Notes: generated by a model not told the origin, from the sequence alone. A stretch of 64,000 nucleotides of DNA from Nocardioides psychrotolerans (GCF_900113685.1 NZ_FOQG01000013.1:62001-126000), one strand, 5' to 3'; positions 8,102 to 16,744 are shown, numbered from the stretch's first letter. A program made the numbers and translations.

Positions 8102-8623
8102 GTGGTGCTGATCGGCACGATGGGTGTCGGCAAGTCGTCGGTCGCGGCAGCCCTGGCCGGGTTGCTCACCACCCGAGGCATCCCCCACGCGCGTCTCGAC
8201 CTGGACGACGTCCGTCGCGCGTGGCCCGCGCCTGCCGACGACCCCTTCCACTTCGCCCTGACCACACAGAATCTGTCGTGCCTGTCGACCAGCTTCGTGC
8301 GCTCGGGCGCCGAGCCGCTGGTGCTGGCCGGGGTGATCGAGACGCGCTCAGGGCTCGCGACGTTCTCCGCCGCGATCGACATGCCGCTCACGGTCTGTCG
8401 CCTGACCGCCTCACCGGACGTGCTCCGTCGACGACTCACCGCCCGGCACCTCGACGACGACGAGGCGCTCCGCTGGCACCTCGCCCGCGCGCCAGAGCTC
8501 GACCGCATCCTCGACGCTGCGCTGCTCGAGGCCTGCTCCGTGGACGTCTCGACGTCCACCGTCTCCGCCGCAGCCCGCGACGTCGCCCGCGTCGTCGGCT
8601 GGCTCCAGCACCCGGCCTGCTGA
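8102..8623 (+). CDS. P-loop kinase-like ATPase
   Basis: A 173-residue protein with a Walker A loop at residues 5-12 (G-T-M-G-V-G-K-S) and a D-L-D-D-V segment around residue 33, resembling small-molecule kinases of the shikimate/gluconate/APS kinase type. A LID-like R-R-R stretch follows at about 100-103. GTG 8102 is the first possible start after an in-frame stop at 8030, so the N-terminus is short and may be exact. The substrate cannot be inferred. It is followed by about 400 bp of non-coding sequence and a decayed HNH gene. Confidence 0.75.
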   Translation: MVLIGTMGVGKSSVAAALAGLLTTRGIPHARLDLDDVRRAWPAPADDPFHFALTTQNLSCLSTSFVRSGAEPLVLAGVIETRSGLATFSAAIDMPLTVCRLTASPDVLRRRLTARHLDDDEALRWHLARAPELDRILDAALLEACSVDVSTSTVSAAARDVARVVGWLQHPAC

Positions 8624-9020
8624 GGCGCCAGGCCGTCTGCAGGTCTGAGGCCGGGTGGCCGGTGGGCGGGCTGGCTGGAGGTTGGTGGCGCCCGGGACCA
8701 CGACACGGGCCGACGCGGACATGCTCAGGTCGAGGCGGCGGCGGGTCGGGAGCAGGTGCGCTCAGGGCTGATCCCGGTGGCGCAGTCGATGCCGTCGCGG
8801 ACGTGGTGGCCGTGACCTGACCGGCTGTTGGCGACGTCGGCGGCGGGGTGAGGCGGTCGCCGCAGGGCTGGCCGTGTCCTGCGGTCGGTGGTGTCGTGGA
8901 CCGGGGAGGTTCTCACGCAGTGGGTGCGTGAGAACCTCCCCGGTCGCCCCGTCATCAGGTCGGGGCTGTGGCCGGACGTGCCGATGACCCCCGCCGGCGG
9001 CGGGTTGTGGGGCGCTGGAC
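8624..9020. other. Non-coding stretch between P-loop gene and HNH pseudogene
   Basis: About 400 bp without a convincing gene on either strand. It holds a perfect 21-bp hairpin (8899-8945) and G-rich, degenerate sequence. A minus-strand frame runs through it, but it is the frameshifted tail of the HNH pseudogene and turns into Arg/Pro-rich nonsense. Confidence 0.7.
8899..8945. repeat. Perfect 21-bp inverted repeat (hairpin, 5-nt loop)
   Basis: Arms 8899-8919 and 8925-8945 are perfectly complementary around a GTGGG loop. It stands between the converging P-loop gene and HNH pseudogene. It could terminate either gene, but the stem is longer than the other terminators in this window and may be a remnant of a repeat family associated with the HNH gene. 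Confidence 0.9.
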
Positions 9021-9577
9021 TCAGGTCTCGCCGGGTGGGGCGGTCGGAGGCTTGTCGATCGGGGTGCTGCCGTGGTCATCGCGGCGGACGAACAACCCGT
9101 TCGGTGATCGCCACACAAGACGCCGTCATCGATCGCGTCGTCGTCCCATCCGGAGTGGGTCTTCGCGCGGTGGTGCCCACGACACAACGGGGCTGTGTTG
9201 CAGGAGCACGTGGTCCCGCTCTGGTCGCGCGGCGTGATGTGGTCGATGCCGCAGGACCTCGCGGTTCTCGTGCACCACGGGAACACGCAGTGGTGGTCGA
9301 GCAGCTCACGCTGGACCCTCAGCCGGTCGGGGATCTCGTAGCCGCCCACGTGCACGTGGTCGGCGAGGTCGATGACCGGGCGCACGACGACGTGCGCGTC
9401 GGGGCTGGCGCACCAGTCGCGGACGCGGTCGGCCCAGATCCGGGACCTGGTGTTCTCCACCCGCACCAGGCAGCCGTCGGTACTGCCGCCACCGACGAGG
9501 GCTGCCTCTGCGAGGTGAACGTGCAGCACGACCCGACTCCGCGGCGGCACTCCGGACAAGGCCTGCACGACCGTCAC
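9021..9577 (-). pseudogene. Decayed DUF222/HNH endonuclease (13E12-repeat family)
   Basis: The HNH nuclease core is clear: C-V-F-P-W-C followed by I-D-H-I-T-P and C-R-G-H-H-R-A-K-T-H-S-G-W. The expected C-terminal W-R-S-P-N-G-L-F-V-R-R-D is present but in another frame, so a single-base indel lies near 9118-9125. The stop of the restored frame is at 9021. The N-terminal DUF222 region (normally about 250 residues) is missing; the upstream end runs into the ferritin-like gene at 9606. It is a truncated and frameshifted relic of a family present in many copies in actinobacteria. Confidence 0.85.
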
Positions 9578-9605
9578 GGTGACCAGCGTGCCCTGAAGCG
9601 TCGGG

Positions 9606-10307
9606 CTAGGAGTCCAGCCCCAGCTCGGCCATGCGCTCGGCGTGACGTTCGGTGAGGCGGGTGAACATCCGCCCGATCGCGGCGAGGTCGAGCCCGGGGC
9701 GGTCGACGCCGCCGGCGAGCAGGGCGGTGAGGGCGTCGCGCTCGGCGGCGACCCGCTGGGCCTGGGTGAGGGCCTCCCCCATCAGCCGTCGACCCCAGAG
9801 CGCGAGCCGGCCGCCGAGACGGTGGTCGGCCGCGATCGCCTCGCGGACCTTCTCCACCACGAACGCCGCGTTGCCGGCCGTGTCGACCGAGGAGACGACG
9901 AGGTCTCGGGTGTCGGGGTCGAGGTAGGCGGCGATCTCGCGGTAGAAGTCGTTGGCCAACCCGTCTCCGACGTAGGCCTTCACCAGGCCCTCGGGCCAGT
10001 CGGCCGGGGCGGTGTGGGCGTGGAACAGGTCGACCGCGGAGCGGAACGGCGCCATCGCGGCGAACGGCTCCCCGCCGAGCTCGGTGATGCGGTCGCGCAA
10101 CGGCCCCACCTTGTCCAGCTCCGCAGTGGCCATCGCGGCGAGCGCGACCTTGTCCTCGAGAGTCGGCGCCAGCTTGGCGTCCTCCGCGAGCCGCTCGAAG
10201 GCGGTGATCTCGCCGTACGCGATGACGGCCAGCAGGTCGATCACGGCCTCGCGGTAGGCGGGGTCGGCGAAGGCGACCGGGACGTCGTCGGGTGGAGATG
10301 CGGGCAT
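9606..10307 (-). CDS. Ferritin-like fold protein (Rv3210c-like)
   Basis: A 233-residue all-helical protein. The first helices carry Y-G-E-I-T-A-F-E-R-L (Glu33 and Glu38) and A-T-A-E-L-D-K (Glu63), the spacing of a ferritin-like four-helix bundle with possible metal ligands. M. tuberculosis has its homologue beside the rhlE helicase gene, as here. ATG 10307 has a TAGGGT box 6 nt upstream, which suggests a leaderless transcript. Enzymatic activity is unknown. Confidence 0.85.
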   Translation of the reverse strand: MPASPPDDVPVAFADPAYREAVIDLLAVIAYGEITAFERLAEDAKLAPTLEDKVALAAMATAELDKVGPLRDRITELGGEPFAAMAPFRSAVDLFHAHTAPADWPEGLVKAYVGDGLANDFYREIAAYLDPDTRDLVVSSVDTAGNAAFVVEKVREAIAADHRLGGRLALWGRRLMGEALTQAQRVAAERDALTALLAGGVDRPGLDLAAIGRMFTRLTERHAERMAELGLDS

Positions 10308-10313
10308 GCTCGC

Positions 10314-10319
10314 ACCCTA
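10314..10319 (-). promoter_or_regulatory. Leaderless -10 box of the ferritin-like gene
   Basis: TAGGGT on the minus strand, 6 nt upstream of ATG 10307. Confidence 0.6.
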
Positions 10320-10444
10320 CCGATAGACTGACCGTCACTGTTGCCGCCGTCGGCGGCCCGTATGTGCGCGGCCGAGTGTGAATCTGCCGCATCCGACTTC
10401 TGTTTCGGCTGACCGGCTGAACCACTGCGAAAGCGATTGCACCC

Positions 10445-11992
10445 TTGACCACGACCTTCCGTGAGCTGGGCGTCCTGCCCCTCATCTGCGACGCCCTCGA
10501 GCGCGCCGGCATCATCACCCCCTTCGCCATCCAGGAGATGACCCTCTCGGTCGCCCTGATGGGCACCGACCTGATCGGCCAGGCCCGCACGGGCACCGGC
10601 AAGACGTTGGCGTTCGGCATCCCCGTCCTCCAGCGAAGCGTCGTCTCCACCGACCCCGCCTACGCCGACCTGCCGCAGGGCAAGCCGCAGGCCCTGATCG
10701 TCGCCCCGACCCGCGAGCTCGCGCTCCAGGTCTCCAACGACCTCCACCTCGCCAGCAAGGACCTCGGGCTGCGCGTCCTGACCGTCTACGGCGGCGTCGG
10801 CTACGACACCCAGCTCGACACGCTCGCGTCCGGTGTCGACGTCGTCGTCGGCACCCCGGGTCGCCTCATCGACCTGGCCAACCGCAAGGCGCTGGACCTC
10901 TCCCACGTGCACGCGCTGGTGCTCGACGAGGCCGACGAAATGCTCGACCTGGGCTTCCTGCCCGACGTCGAGCGACTCCTGAAGATGACCCCCGAGACTC
11001 GTCAGACGATGCTGTTCTCGGCCACGATGCCGGCCGCGATCGTCGCCCTGGCCCGCACCCACATGCGCCACCCGATGAACATCCGCGCCGAGTCCTCCTA
11101 CGACACCACGATGGTGCCCGCGACCGCGCAGTTCATCTACCAGGCCCACGACCTCGACAAGCCCGAGATCATCGGCCGCGTCCTGCAGGCCGAGGACGCC
11201 GGCAAGATCATCGTCTTCACCCGCACCAAGCGTCAGGCGCAGCGCGTCGCCGACGACCTCGCGGAGCGCGGCTTCAGCGCCAGCCCCCTGCACGGCGACA
11301 TGGCCCAGATCGCCCGCGAGAAGGCGCTCGCGAAGTTCCGCGAGGACAAGATCCGCGTGCTCGTCGCGACCGACGTCGCCGCCCGCGGCATCGACGTCGC
11401 CGGCGTCTCCCACGTCATCAACTACACCTGCCCCGAGGACGACAAGACCTACGTCCACCGCATCGGCCGCACCGGTCGCGCGGGCGCCTCGGGCATCGCG
11501 ATCACCTTCGTCGATTGGGCCGACATCACCCGGTGGAAGGTCATCAACAAGACCCTCGACCTGCCCTTCGAAGAGCCGCAGGAGACCTACTCGACCTCCG
11601 AGCACCTCTACCACGACCAGGGCATCCCCCCGGGCACGAAGGGTCGCATCGTCGACGCCGCCCCGGTGGAGCGCAAGCCCCGCGAGGACCGGGGTGACCG
11701 GGGTGGAGACCGCGGTGGCGACCGTCGTCGCAGCGAGTCCGGCGGTGACCGTCCCAACCGCAACCGTGGCCGCAGCCGCACCCGCAGCGGCGGGTCCGGC
11801 AGCACCGACGGTGACAGCGCTCAGCCTGCCGCGTCCTCCGCCGCCGGCGACTCCGCCAGCACCCCCGCCAGCACCCCCGCCAGCACCCCTGCCAGCACCG
11901 AGGGTGGCGGCCGCACTCGCAGCCGCCGTCGGCGCGGCGGCTCGGGCAACACCTCCGGCGGCGAGGCCGGGACCACCCCGCAGCCTGCCTGA
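10445..11992 (+). CDS. DEAD-box RNA helicase (RhlE/CsdA type)
   Basis: A 515-residue ATP-dependent RNA helicase. Visible motifs are the Q motif near residue 30, Walker A (A-R-T-G-T-G-K-T) at 47-54, P-T-R-E-L at 88-92, T-P-G-R at 137-140, D-E-A-D at 161-164, S-A-T at 192-194 and H-R-I-G-R-T-G-R in the second RecA domain. A disordered tail from about 405 is rich in Arg-Gly and Ser-Thr-Pro-Ala and ends in a basic patch, likely an RNA-binding extension. TTG 10445 is the first start after an in-frame stop. It corresponds to Rv3211. Role: RNA unwinding in ribosome assembly or decay. Confidence 0.95.
   Translation: MTTTFRELGVLPLICDALERAGIITPFAIQEMTLSVALMGTDLIGQARTGTGKTLAFGIPVLQRSVVSTDPAYADLPQGKPQALIVAPTRELALQVSNDLHLASKDLGLRVLTVYGGVGYDTQLDTLASGVDVVVGTPGRLIDLANRKALDLSHVHALVLDEADEMLDLGFLPDVERLLKMTPETRQTMLFSATMPAAIVALARTHMRHPMNIRAESSYDTTMVPATAQFIYQAHDLDKPEIIGRVLQAEDAGKIIVFTRTKRQAQRVADDLAERGFSASPLHGDMAQIAREKALAKFREDKIRVLVATDVAARGIDVAGVSHVINYTCPEDDKTYVHRIGRTGRAGASGIAITFVDWADITRWKVINKTLDLPFEEPQETYSTSEHLYHDQGIPPGTKGRIVDAAPVERKPREDRGDRGGDRGGDRRRSESGGDRPNRNRGRSRTRSGGSGSTDGDSAQPAASSAAGDSASTPASTPASTPASTEGGGRTRSRRRRGGSGNTSGGEAGTTPQPA
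11855..11899. repeat. 12-bp tandem repeat in helicase tail
   Basis: About 3.75 copies of gccagcaccccc encode repeated Ser-Thr-Pro-Ala in the disordered C-terminal tail. Copy-number change is in frame. Confidence 0.9.
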
Positions 11993-12002
11993 CCACCCTG
12001 GC

Positions 12003-12008
12003 TAGGCT
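12003..12008 (+). promoter_or_regulatory. Candidate -10 box for the 78-aa protein gene
   Basis: TAGGCT lies 29 bp upstream of ATG 12038, with an AGGAG ribosome site between. Confidence 0.4.
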
Positions 12009-12037
12009 CGAAGCTCCCCTACGTCAGGAGCACGAGC

Positions 12038-12274
12038 ATGGCCATCTATGACGCCAACCTGCAGGCCGCTGTCGACGCGACGTCGGTCGCGAAGTCGGTC
12101 GGCGAGACCGACCTGGGCGCCTACCTGCGCGGCCAGCTCGCGGAGCGCGACATCGAGACGAGCGACCAGGCGTGGCTCGACCTGATGGTCCAGCGCATCG
12201 GCGAGGACCCCAACTACATGATCGAGAGCGAGCCCTCGGACTACGAGCGCCCCGAGGGGACGCTCCCCCGGTGA
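12038..12274 (+). CDS. Small acidic protein, function unknown
   Basis: A 78-residue soluble acidic protein with two predicted helices (about residues 5-20 and 25-36) and a charged tail ending D-Y-E-R-P-E-G. It has its own AGGAG ribosome site 8 nt before ATG 12038. It is convergent with the L,D-transpeptidase gene, with only 6 bp between stops. I do not recognise the family. Confidence 0.7.
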   Translation: MAIYDANLQAAVDATSVAKSVGETDLGAYLRGQLAERDIETSDQAWLDLMVQRIGEDPNYMIESEPSDYERPEGTLPR

Positions 12275-12280
12275 CCCGGC

Positions 12281-12973
12281 TCAGACGGTGACGACGACGG
12301 TCGTGCCGAGGGGCGCGAAGTCCCAGAGCGCGATCGCGTCGGAGCGGCGCTGACGGATGCAGCCGTGCGACAGCGGGGTGCCCAGCTCGTCGAAGCCCTG
12401 GATCCGCTCGCCGTCGAGCACCGGGATGTCGTGGAAGCCGATGGCGGCACCGGTGTCGCCCTGGGTGAAGCGCACGAAGTACTTCATCGTGCCCGAGTCG
12501 TCGATCCCGGTCGCGTCCTCGGCGCGGGAGTAGACCTCGAAGGTGCCGGGCTCGAGATTGTCGTAGATGCTGCCGGAGACCAGGTAGGTCATCGCGACCT
12601 CGCCACGCTCCTCCACCAACCAGACCCGCTGCCGCCCCTCGCTGAACACCACCCGCCTGCCCTCACCCGAGTCGGCGGGCAGCGTCTTCTCCGCCCGTCG
12701 CGCCACCTGGGCGAGCTCGCGAGCGGCCGCCGGGTCGACCTCGACCGACGGGGTCACCGGGTCGATCGCGGTCGTCGACGGCTCGTCGTACGACGGCCGG
12801 GGTGAGGTGTCCGCGACGTCGCGGTCCGCGCTGATCGACGCCCGCGCCGGTTCGGCCGACTGCGGCAGCGCGCCGGTGCCGCCGAGGACGGCGATCAGCG
12901 TCACGGCCAGCGAGGAGCCCAGGACGGCGATCCGGCCGTAGCGTGGCCGGACCTCGGCGCGGTGCTTGCCCAC
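12281..12973 (-). CDS. L,D-transpeptidase (YkuD domain), membrane-anchored
   Basis: A 230-residue protein with one N-terminal membrane anchor (about 15-37), a Pro/Ser-rich linker to residue 80 and a YkuD catalytic domain from about 106. The active-site motif S-H-G-C-I-R is at 202-207 (Cys205) with His181 in G-F-H-D upstream. Such enzymes make 3-3 peptidoglycan cross-links or attach proteins to the wall. GTG 12973 begins 5 bp after the parA-like stop, so the two are co-transcribed. The longer open frame upstream overlaps that gene and is not used. Confidence 0.9.
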   Translation of the reverse strand: MGKHRAEVRPRYGRIAVLGSSLAVTLIAVLGGTGALPQSAEPARASISADRDVADTSPRPSYDEPSTTAIDPVTPSVEVDPAAARELAQVARRAEKTLPADSGEGRRVVFSEGRQRVWLVEERGEVAMTYLVSGSIYDNLEPGTFEVYSRAEDATGIDDSGTMKYFVRFTQGDTGAAIGFHDIPVLDGERIQGFDELGTPLSHGCIRQRRSDAIALWDFAPLGTTVVVTV

Positions 12974-12978
12974 GCGTG

Positions 12979-13764
12979 TCAGCCTCGGCCGGCCCGGGTC
13001 ACGAGGTTGGCGGCGACCGCGCGGTAGGCCTGGGCACCCTTGCTCGTGCGGCTCGTCGCGAGGATCGACCGACCGGCGGCCGGCGCCTCGGCGAACTTGA
13101 TGGTCTTGGGGATCGGGGGCTCGATGACCTCGAGCTCGTAGGTCTCCGAGATCGTCTCGAGGACGGTGCGCGAGTGGGTCGTGCGGCCGTCGTAGAGCGT
13201 CGGGAGCACCCCCCAGACCTCGAGGCCACGGTTGGTGAAGCGGCGTACGTCGTGGACGGTGTCGAGGAGCTGCCCGACGCCGCGGTGGGACAGGGTCTCG
13301 CACTGCAGCGGGATCAGCACGCCGTCGGCCGCCGTGAGCGCGGCGACCGTCAGCACGCCGAGCGAGGGCGGGCAGTCGAGCAGGATCCAGTCGTAGTGGG
13401 TGCCCTTGGCCTCGAGGTCCTCGACCACGGCACGGAGCACCTGCTCGCGACCCGTGCGGGTCAGCAGGTCGGCCTCGGCACGGGCCAGCTCGATCGTGGC
13501 CGGCAGCAGGTCGACGCCGTCGTCGGTCGCGATGATGACCTCGGTGGCGTCGAGACCCTTGGTGAGCACGTGGTGGACCGACAGCTCGAGGTCCTCGGGG
13601 TCGATGCCGAGGGAGAACGTCAGGCAGGCCTGGGGGTCGAGGTCGACCAGCAGGACGGAGTGGCCCAGCTCGGCCAGGGCGGCACCGATCGAGGCCACCG
13701 AGGTCGTCTTGGCGACGCCACCCTTCTGGTTGGCGATCGCGAGGGTCGTGCGCTTCGTGCTCAT
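12979..13764 (-). CDS. ParA/Soj-family ATPase (orphan)
   Basis: A 261-residue ATPase with the deviant Walker A K-G-G-V-A-K-T-T at 14-21, the switch region L-V-D-L-D-P-Q-A-C near 39-47 and the Walker B-like D-W-I-L-L-D-C-P-P-S around 124-133. No parB gene is adjacent, so it is an orphan ParA-like protein, as Rv3213c is in the equivalent block. Coupling to an L,D-transpeptidase gene suggests a role in positioning wall synthesis or another polar complex rather than chromosome partition; that is inference. Confidence 0.9.
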   Translation of the reverse strand: MSTKRTTLAIANQKGGVAKTTSVASIGAALAELGHSVLLVDLDPQACLTFSLGIDPEDLELSVHHVLTKGLDATEVIIATDDGVDLLPATIELARAEADLLTRTGREQVLRAVVEDLEAKGTHYDWILLDCPPSLGVLTVAALTAADGVLIPLQCETLSHRGVGQLLDTVHDVRRFTNRGLEVWGVLPTLYDGRTTHSRTVLETISETYELEVIEPPIPKTIKFAEAPAAGRSILATSRTSKGAQAYRAVAANLVTRAGRG

Positions 13765-13825
13765 CGGGGTCCATCATGCCGGACTCCCCCGCGAGGGTGG
13801 GGATCCCACCTGTTTCACTTGGCTC

Positions 13826-14593
13826 ATGTCGAGCACCCGCACCGCCCTCGTGACCGGCGCCACCGCCGGCATCGGCCACTCATTCGCCCACCACCTCGCC
13901 CGTCGCGGCCACGACCTGATCCTCGTGGCGCGCGACCAGGGGCGGCTCGCCGCCGTCGCAGCCGAGCTCACCGCAGCACACGGCGTGCAGGTCGAGGTGC
14001 TGCCCGCCGACCTCGCCGACCGCACCCAGCTGGCGCAGGTCGAGGCCCGGCTGGCCGACGTCACGCGCCCGGTGGAGCTGCTGGTCAACAACGCCGGCTT
14101 CGGGCTGAAGGAGCGTTTCCTCGACAACTCCGCGGACACCGAGACCGATATGCTCGACGTCCTCGTCACAGCGGTGCTGCGGCTCACCCACGCCGCCCTC
14201 GGTCCGATGGCCGAGCGTGGCCACGGCGGTGTCATCAACGTCTCGTCCGTGGCGGCGTTCCTCCCCCGCGGCACCTACTCGGCGGCCAAGGCGTGGGTCA
14301 ACAGCTTCAGCGAGTGGGCCGCCAACGAGTACCGCCCCCAGGGCGTGACCGTGATGTCGCTGTGCCCCGGCTTCACCAAGACCGAGTTCCACGAGCGCAT
14401 GGACGTCAGCCGCAGCTCCGCCCCGGACTTCCTGTGGCTCGACGTGGACTTCCTGGTGTCCAAGGCGCTCAGCGACTACGACAAGGGCCGGGTGTTCTCG
14501 ATCCCCGGCGCGCAGTACAAGGCCATCGCGGCGCTGACCCGGCTGGTCCCGAGCCGGGCGCTGCAGGGGCTGCAGTCGCTCGGTCGCAAGTAG
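13826..14593 (+). CDS. Short-chain dehydrogenase/reductase
   Basis: A 255-residue classical SDR. The NAD(P)-binding T-G-A-T-A-G-I-G is at 10-17, N-N-A-G at 88-91, catalytic Ser near 140, and Y-S-A-A-K at 151-155 (Tyr151, Lys155). Arg36 after the second beta strand suggests NADPH preference. The substrate is unknown. ATG 13826 is chosen at the start of the Rossmann fold; the open frame upstream is antisense to the parA-like gene. Its stop is 1 bp from the convergent PHP gene. Confidence 0.92.
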   Translation: MSSTRTALVTGATAGIGHSFAHHLARRGHDLILVARDQGRLAAVAAELTAAHGVQVEVLPADLADRTQLAQVEARLADVTRPVELLVNNAGFGLKERFLDNSADTETDMLDVLVTAVLRLTHAALGPMAERGHGGVINVSSVAAFLPRGTYSAAKAWVNSFSEWAANEYRPQGVTVMSLCPGFTKTEFHERMDVSRSSAPDFLWLDVDFLVSKALSDYDKGRVFSIPGAQYKAIAALTRLVPSRALQGLQSLGRK

Positions 14594-14594
14594 G

Positions 14595-15473
14595 TCACGG
14601 GCGGAGGACCTCTGGGGTCGGGCGCCCCGAGCGCGCTGCGGCGGTGGCGGCCAGGTCGAGCAGCCGTGCGTAGTGCTCCGGCTCGGTGGTGTTGCAGCCC
14701 AGGTCGTGGTCGACCTTGCCGAGCCCGTGGTAGTCGCTGGACCCGGTCATGACCAGTCCGAGGTTGCGCCCGATGGCCCGCAGCCGCTCGCGGTCCTCGG
14801 CGTCGTGGTCCTGGTGGTCGACCTCGATGCCGGCCAGGCCGACCTCGACGAGGTCGGCCAGCGTCTCCTCCCCCGGCTCCCCGGAGGCGTGACGACCCCA
14901 CGGGTGAGCGATGACGCTGATGCCACCAGCGTCGGTGACCATGCGGATGACGTCGACGAGCGACGCGGCGTAGCGGTCGACGTAGGCCGGTCGCCCCGGG
15001 TTGAGCAGCGTGCGGAACGCCTCGCCGCGGTCGGCGACGGCGCCGAGCTCGATGAGCGCGTCCGCGACGTGTGGCCGCCCGGTCGCGGCGGTGCCGTCGG
15101 CCACCCTCCTCACGTCGGCGATGTCGATGTCGATGCCGTGGTCCCGCAGCTTGTCGAGCATCGCCGGCACCCGCGAGGTGCGCCCGTCGAGGATCTTGTC
15201 GAGGGCGGTGACCAGTCCCGGGTGGGTGGGGTCGGGCAGGTAGGCGAGCAGGTGCACGCCGACGCCCGCGTGCTTGGTGCTGATCTCCATGCCGCGGACC
15301 AGCTCGATACCGATCTCGGCTGCCGCGCGGGCCGCCTCGTCCCAGCCGGTGGCGGTGTCGTGGTCGGTGATCGCCACGACGTCCAGGCCGGCGACCCCCG
15401 CGGCGCGGACGAGGTCGCCCGGTGTCTCGGTGCCGTCACTCGCCCGGGAGTGGGTGTGGAGGTCGATGCGCAC
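14595..15473 (-). CDS. PHP-domain phosphoesterase
   Basis: A 292-residue PHP-fold metal phosphoesterase. Metal ligands are visible in H-T-H-S-R-A-S-D-G at 6-14, I-T-D-H-D at 35-39, Glu63 region and late H-P-W and D-Y-H motifs. The family includes RNase AM/TrpH-type enzymes that remove 5' nucleotides or hydrolyse nucleoside 3',5'-bisphosphates. GTG 15473 has TAGCCT 6 nt upstream, a leaderless arrangement. Streptomyces also carries PHP and DUF6758 genes side by side. Confidence 0.9.
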   Translation of the reverse strand: MRIDLHTHSRASDGTETPGDLVRAAGVAGLDVVAITDHDTATGWDEAARAAAEIGIELVRGMEISTKHAGVGVHLLAYLPDPTHPGLVTALDKILDGRTSRVPAMLDKLRDHGIDIDIADVRRVADGTAATGRPHVADALIELGAVADRGEAFRTLLNPGRPAYVDRYAASLVDVIRMVTDAGGISVIAHPWGRHASGEPGEETLADLVEVGLAGIEVDHQDHDAEDRERLRAIGRNLGLVMTGSSDYHGLGKVDHDLGCNTTEPEHYARLLDLAATAAARSGRPTPEVLRP

Positions 15474-15479
15474 CGCTCC

Positions 15480-15485
15480 AGGCTA
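15480..15485 (-). promoter_or_regulatory. Leaderless -10 box of the PHP gene
   Basis: TAGCCT on the minus strand, 6 nt upstream of GTG 15473. Confidence 0.6.
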
Positions 15486-15495
15486 GGCGCCGGGA

Positions 15496-16131
15496 TCACC
15501 AGAGCGGCGCAGGACCACCGAACGGCAGCTCGACGAGCTGGGGGCCGACCTCGGAGAGGTCGCGCAGGATCCAGTCATCACTCAGCAACAGCAGGGCCGA
15601 GGCCGGACGGAAGACCAGCCACAGCCACCGACCGGAGGCCTCGCCCGCCACCACCGACCGGTCCCACTCCACCGTCGCGTTGCTCGTCGAGATCGCCCAC
15701 AGCGGGACTGCCTGATGGTCGATGTGCACCTTGACCATCGGCGATCCGGAGCTGATGTCGCTGCCGGGATCGTCGTGGCGGGTGCCGGCGATCCGCGCGC
15801 CGAGGCCGACGCCGGCCTCCTCGCTGATGATGATCAAGTCGACCGGCCCGTCGAGCTCGCTGGTGCCGGAGCAGGCGATCATCGTCGCGCGCGCCCGCTC
15901 GGGGTCGGCCCCCACGACCGCGAAGTCGGTGACGCTCCAGGCCGGCGGCACCGGCCAGGGGATGAGGGTGGGGAAGCCCACCGAGGCGTGCAGGTGGTCG
16001 ACGAACGCGTCGTACGACGCCTCGGGCGGGCGCCACAGCGGCGCCACGTCACCGTGCTCGGGGCAGCTCCACCGGTTCTCGACCTGGGCGATCGGGGTGG
16101 GGCAGCGCGGGCAGCCGACGGTCAGGTCCAT
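15496..16131 (-). CDS. DUF6758 family protein
   Basis: A 211-residue protein starting with a small zinc-ribbon-like module (Cys7, Cys10, Cys23, His26) and continuing with the family core that contains W-P-V-P-P-A-W, A-C-S-G and G-V-G-L-G-A-R. Homologues are common in Streptomyces next to PHP-domain genes. Function is unknown. ATG 16131 is used because the cysteine module starts right after it; a longer open frame upstream overlaps the phosphatase gene and is antisense-like in composition. Confidence 0.85.
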   Translation of the reverse strand: MDLTVGCPRCPTPIAQVENRWSCPEHGDVAPLWRPPEASYDAFVDHLHASVGFPTLIPWPVPPAWSVTDFAVVGADPERARATMIACSGTSELDGPVDLIIISEEAGVGLGARIAGTRHDDPGSDISSGSPMVKVHIDHQAVPLWAISTSNATVEWDRSVVAGEASGRWLWLVFRPASALLLLSDDWILRDLSEVGPQLVELPFGGPAPLW

Positions 16132-16162
16132 GCGCCCACGGTCATCGGTGCGGGCAGCCCCG

Positions 16163-16738
16163 TCAAGAGTTCCAGCGCAGGACCACCGGGCTCTCGCGCT
16201 CGTAGCCCAGGACCGAGACGGTCGCGGTGTCCAGGCGGAAGAGCCGACCGTCCTCCACGGGCAGCCCCAGCCAGCGGGCCGTGAGCACCCGCAACGAGTG
16301 GCCGTGCGCGAAGACCAGCGTCGCGCCGCTCGCGCGACGGGCACGATCGACGACGCGGTCCAGCCGTGCGCCGACCTGGTCGGGGCGCTCACCGCCGGGG
16401 CATCCACCGGTCCAGACCGTCCAGCCCGGCACGGTCTCGCGGATCTGGGGCGTGGTGATGCCCTCGTAGTCGCCGTAGGCCCACTCGACCAGGTCGTCGT
16501 CGACCTCGGCGTGCGCGAATCCCGCGAGCTCCGCCGTACGACGAGCGCGGCGGCGTGGGCTGGTCAGCACCTGCGCGAAGGTGGTCCCCGTCAGTCGCGG
16601 GGCGAGCCCGCGGGCGAGCTCCTCGCCGTGCGGCAGCAGGGGCAGGTCGGTGACGGAGGTGTGGCGGCCGTTCTCGCTCCACTCGGTCGGGCCGTGCCGG
16701 ACCAGCCAGAGCTCTGCGTGCTCACTCACGGCCACCAT
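16163..16738 (-). CDS. Histidine phosphatase family protein (Gpm2-like)
   Basis: A 191-residue member of the phosphoglycerate mutase-like superfamily. The catalytic R-H-G motif is at 14-16 (His15), with a second arginine segment near 61-67, an acidic residue at Glu85 and the second histidine at His145 in A-H-G-H-S. M. tuberculosis has the homologue (Rv3214), an acid phosphatase, two genes from the parA-like gene. ATG 16738 starts 6 bp after the channel-gene stop; GTG 16729 is an alternative with AGGATGG upstream. Confidence 0.9.
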   Translation of the reverse strand: MVAVSEHAELWLVRHGPTEWSENGRHTSVTDLPLLPHGEELARGLAPRLTGTTFAQVLTSPRRRARRTAELAGFAHAEVDDDLVEWAYGDYEGITTPQIRETVPGWTVWTGGCPGGERPDQVGARLDRVVDRARRASGATLVFAHGHSLRVLTARWLGLPVEDGRLFRLDTATVSVLGYERESPVVLRWNS

Positions 16739-16744
16739 CCTGGG

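Noticed and set aside
8762-9577. 271-codon intact gene on the minus strand
   Set aside because: The conserved HNH C-terminus is in another frame and the tail of this frame is Arg/Pro/His-rich nonsense, so it is a frameshifted pseudogene.
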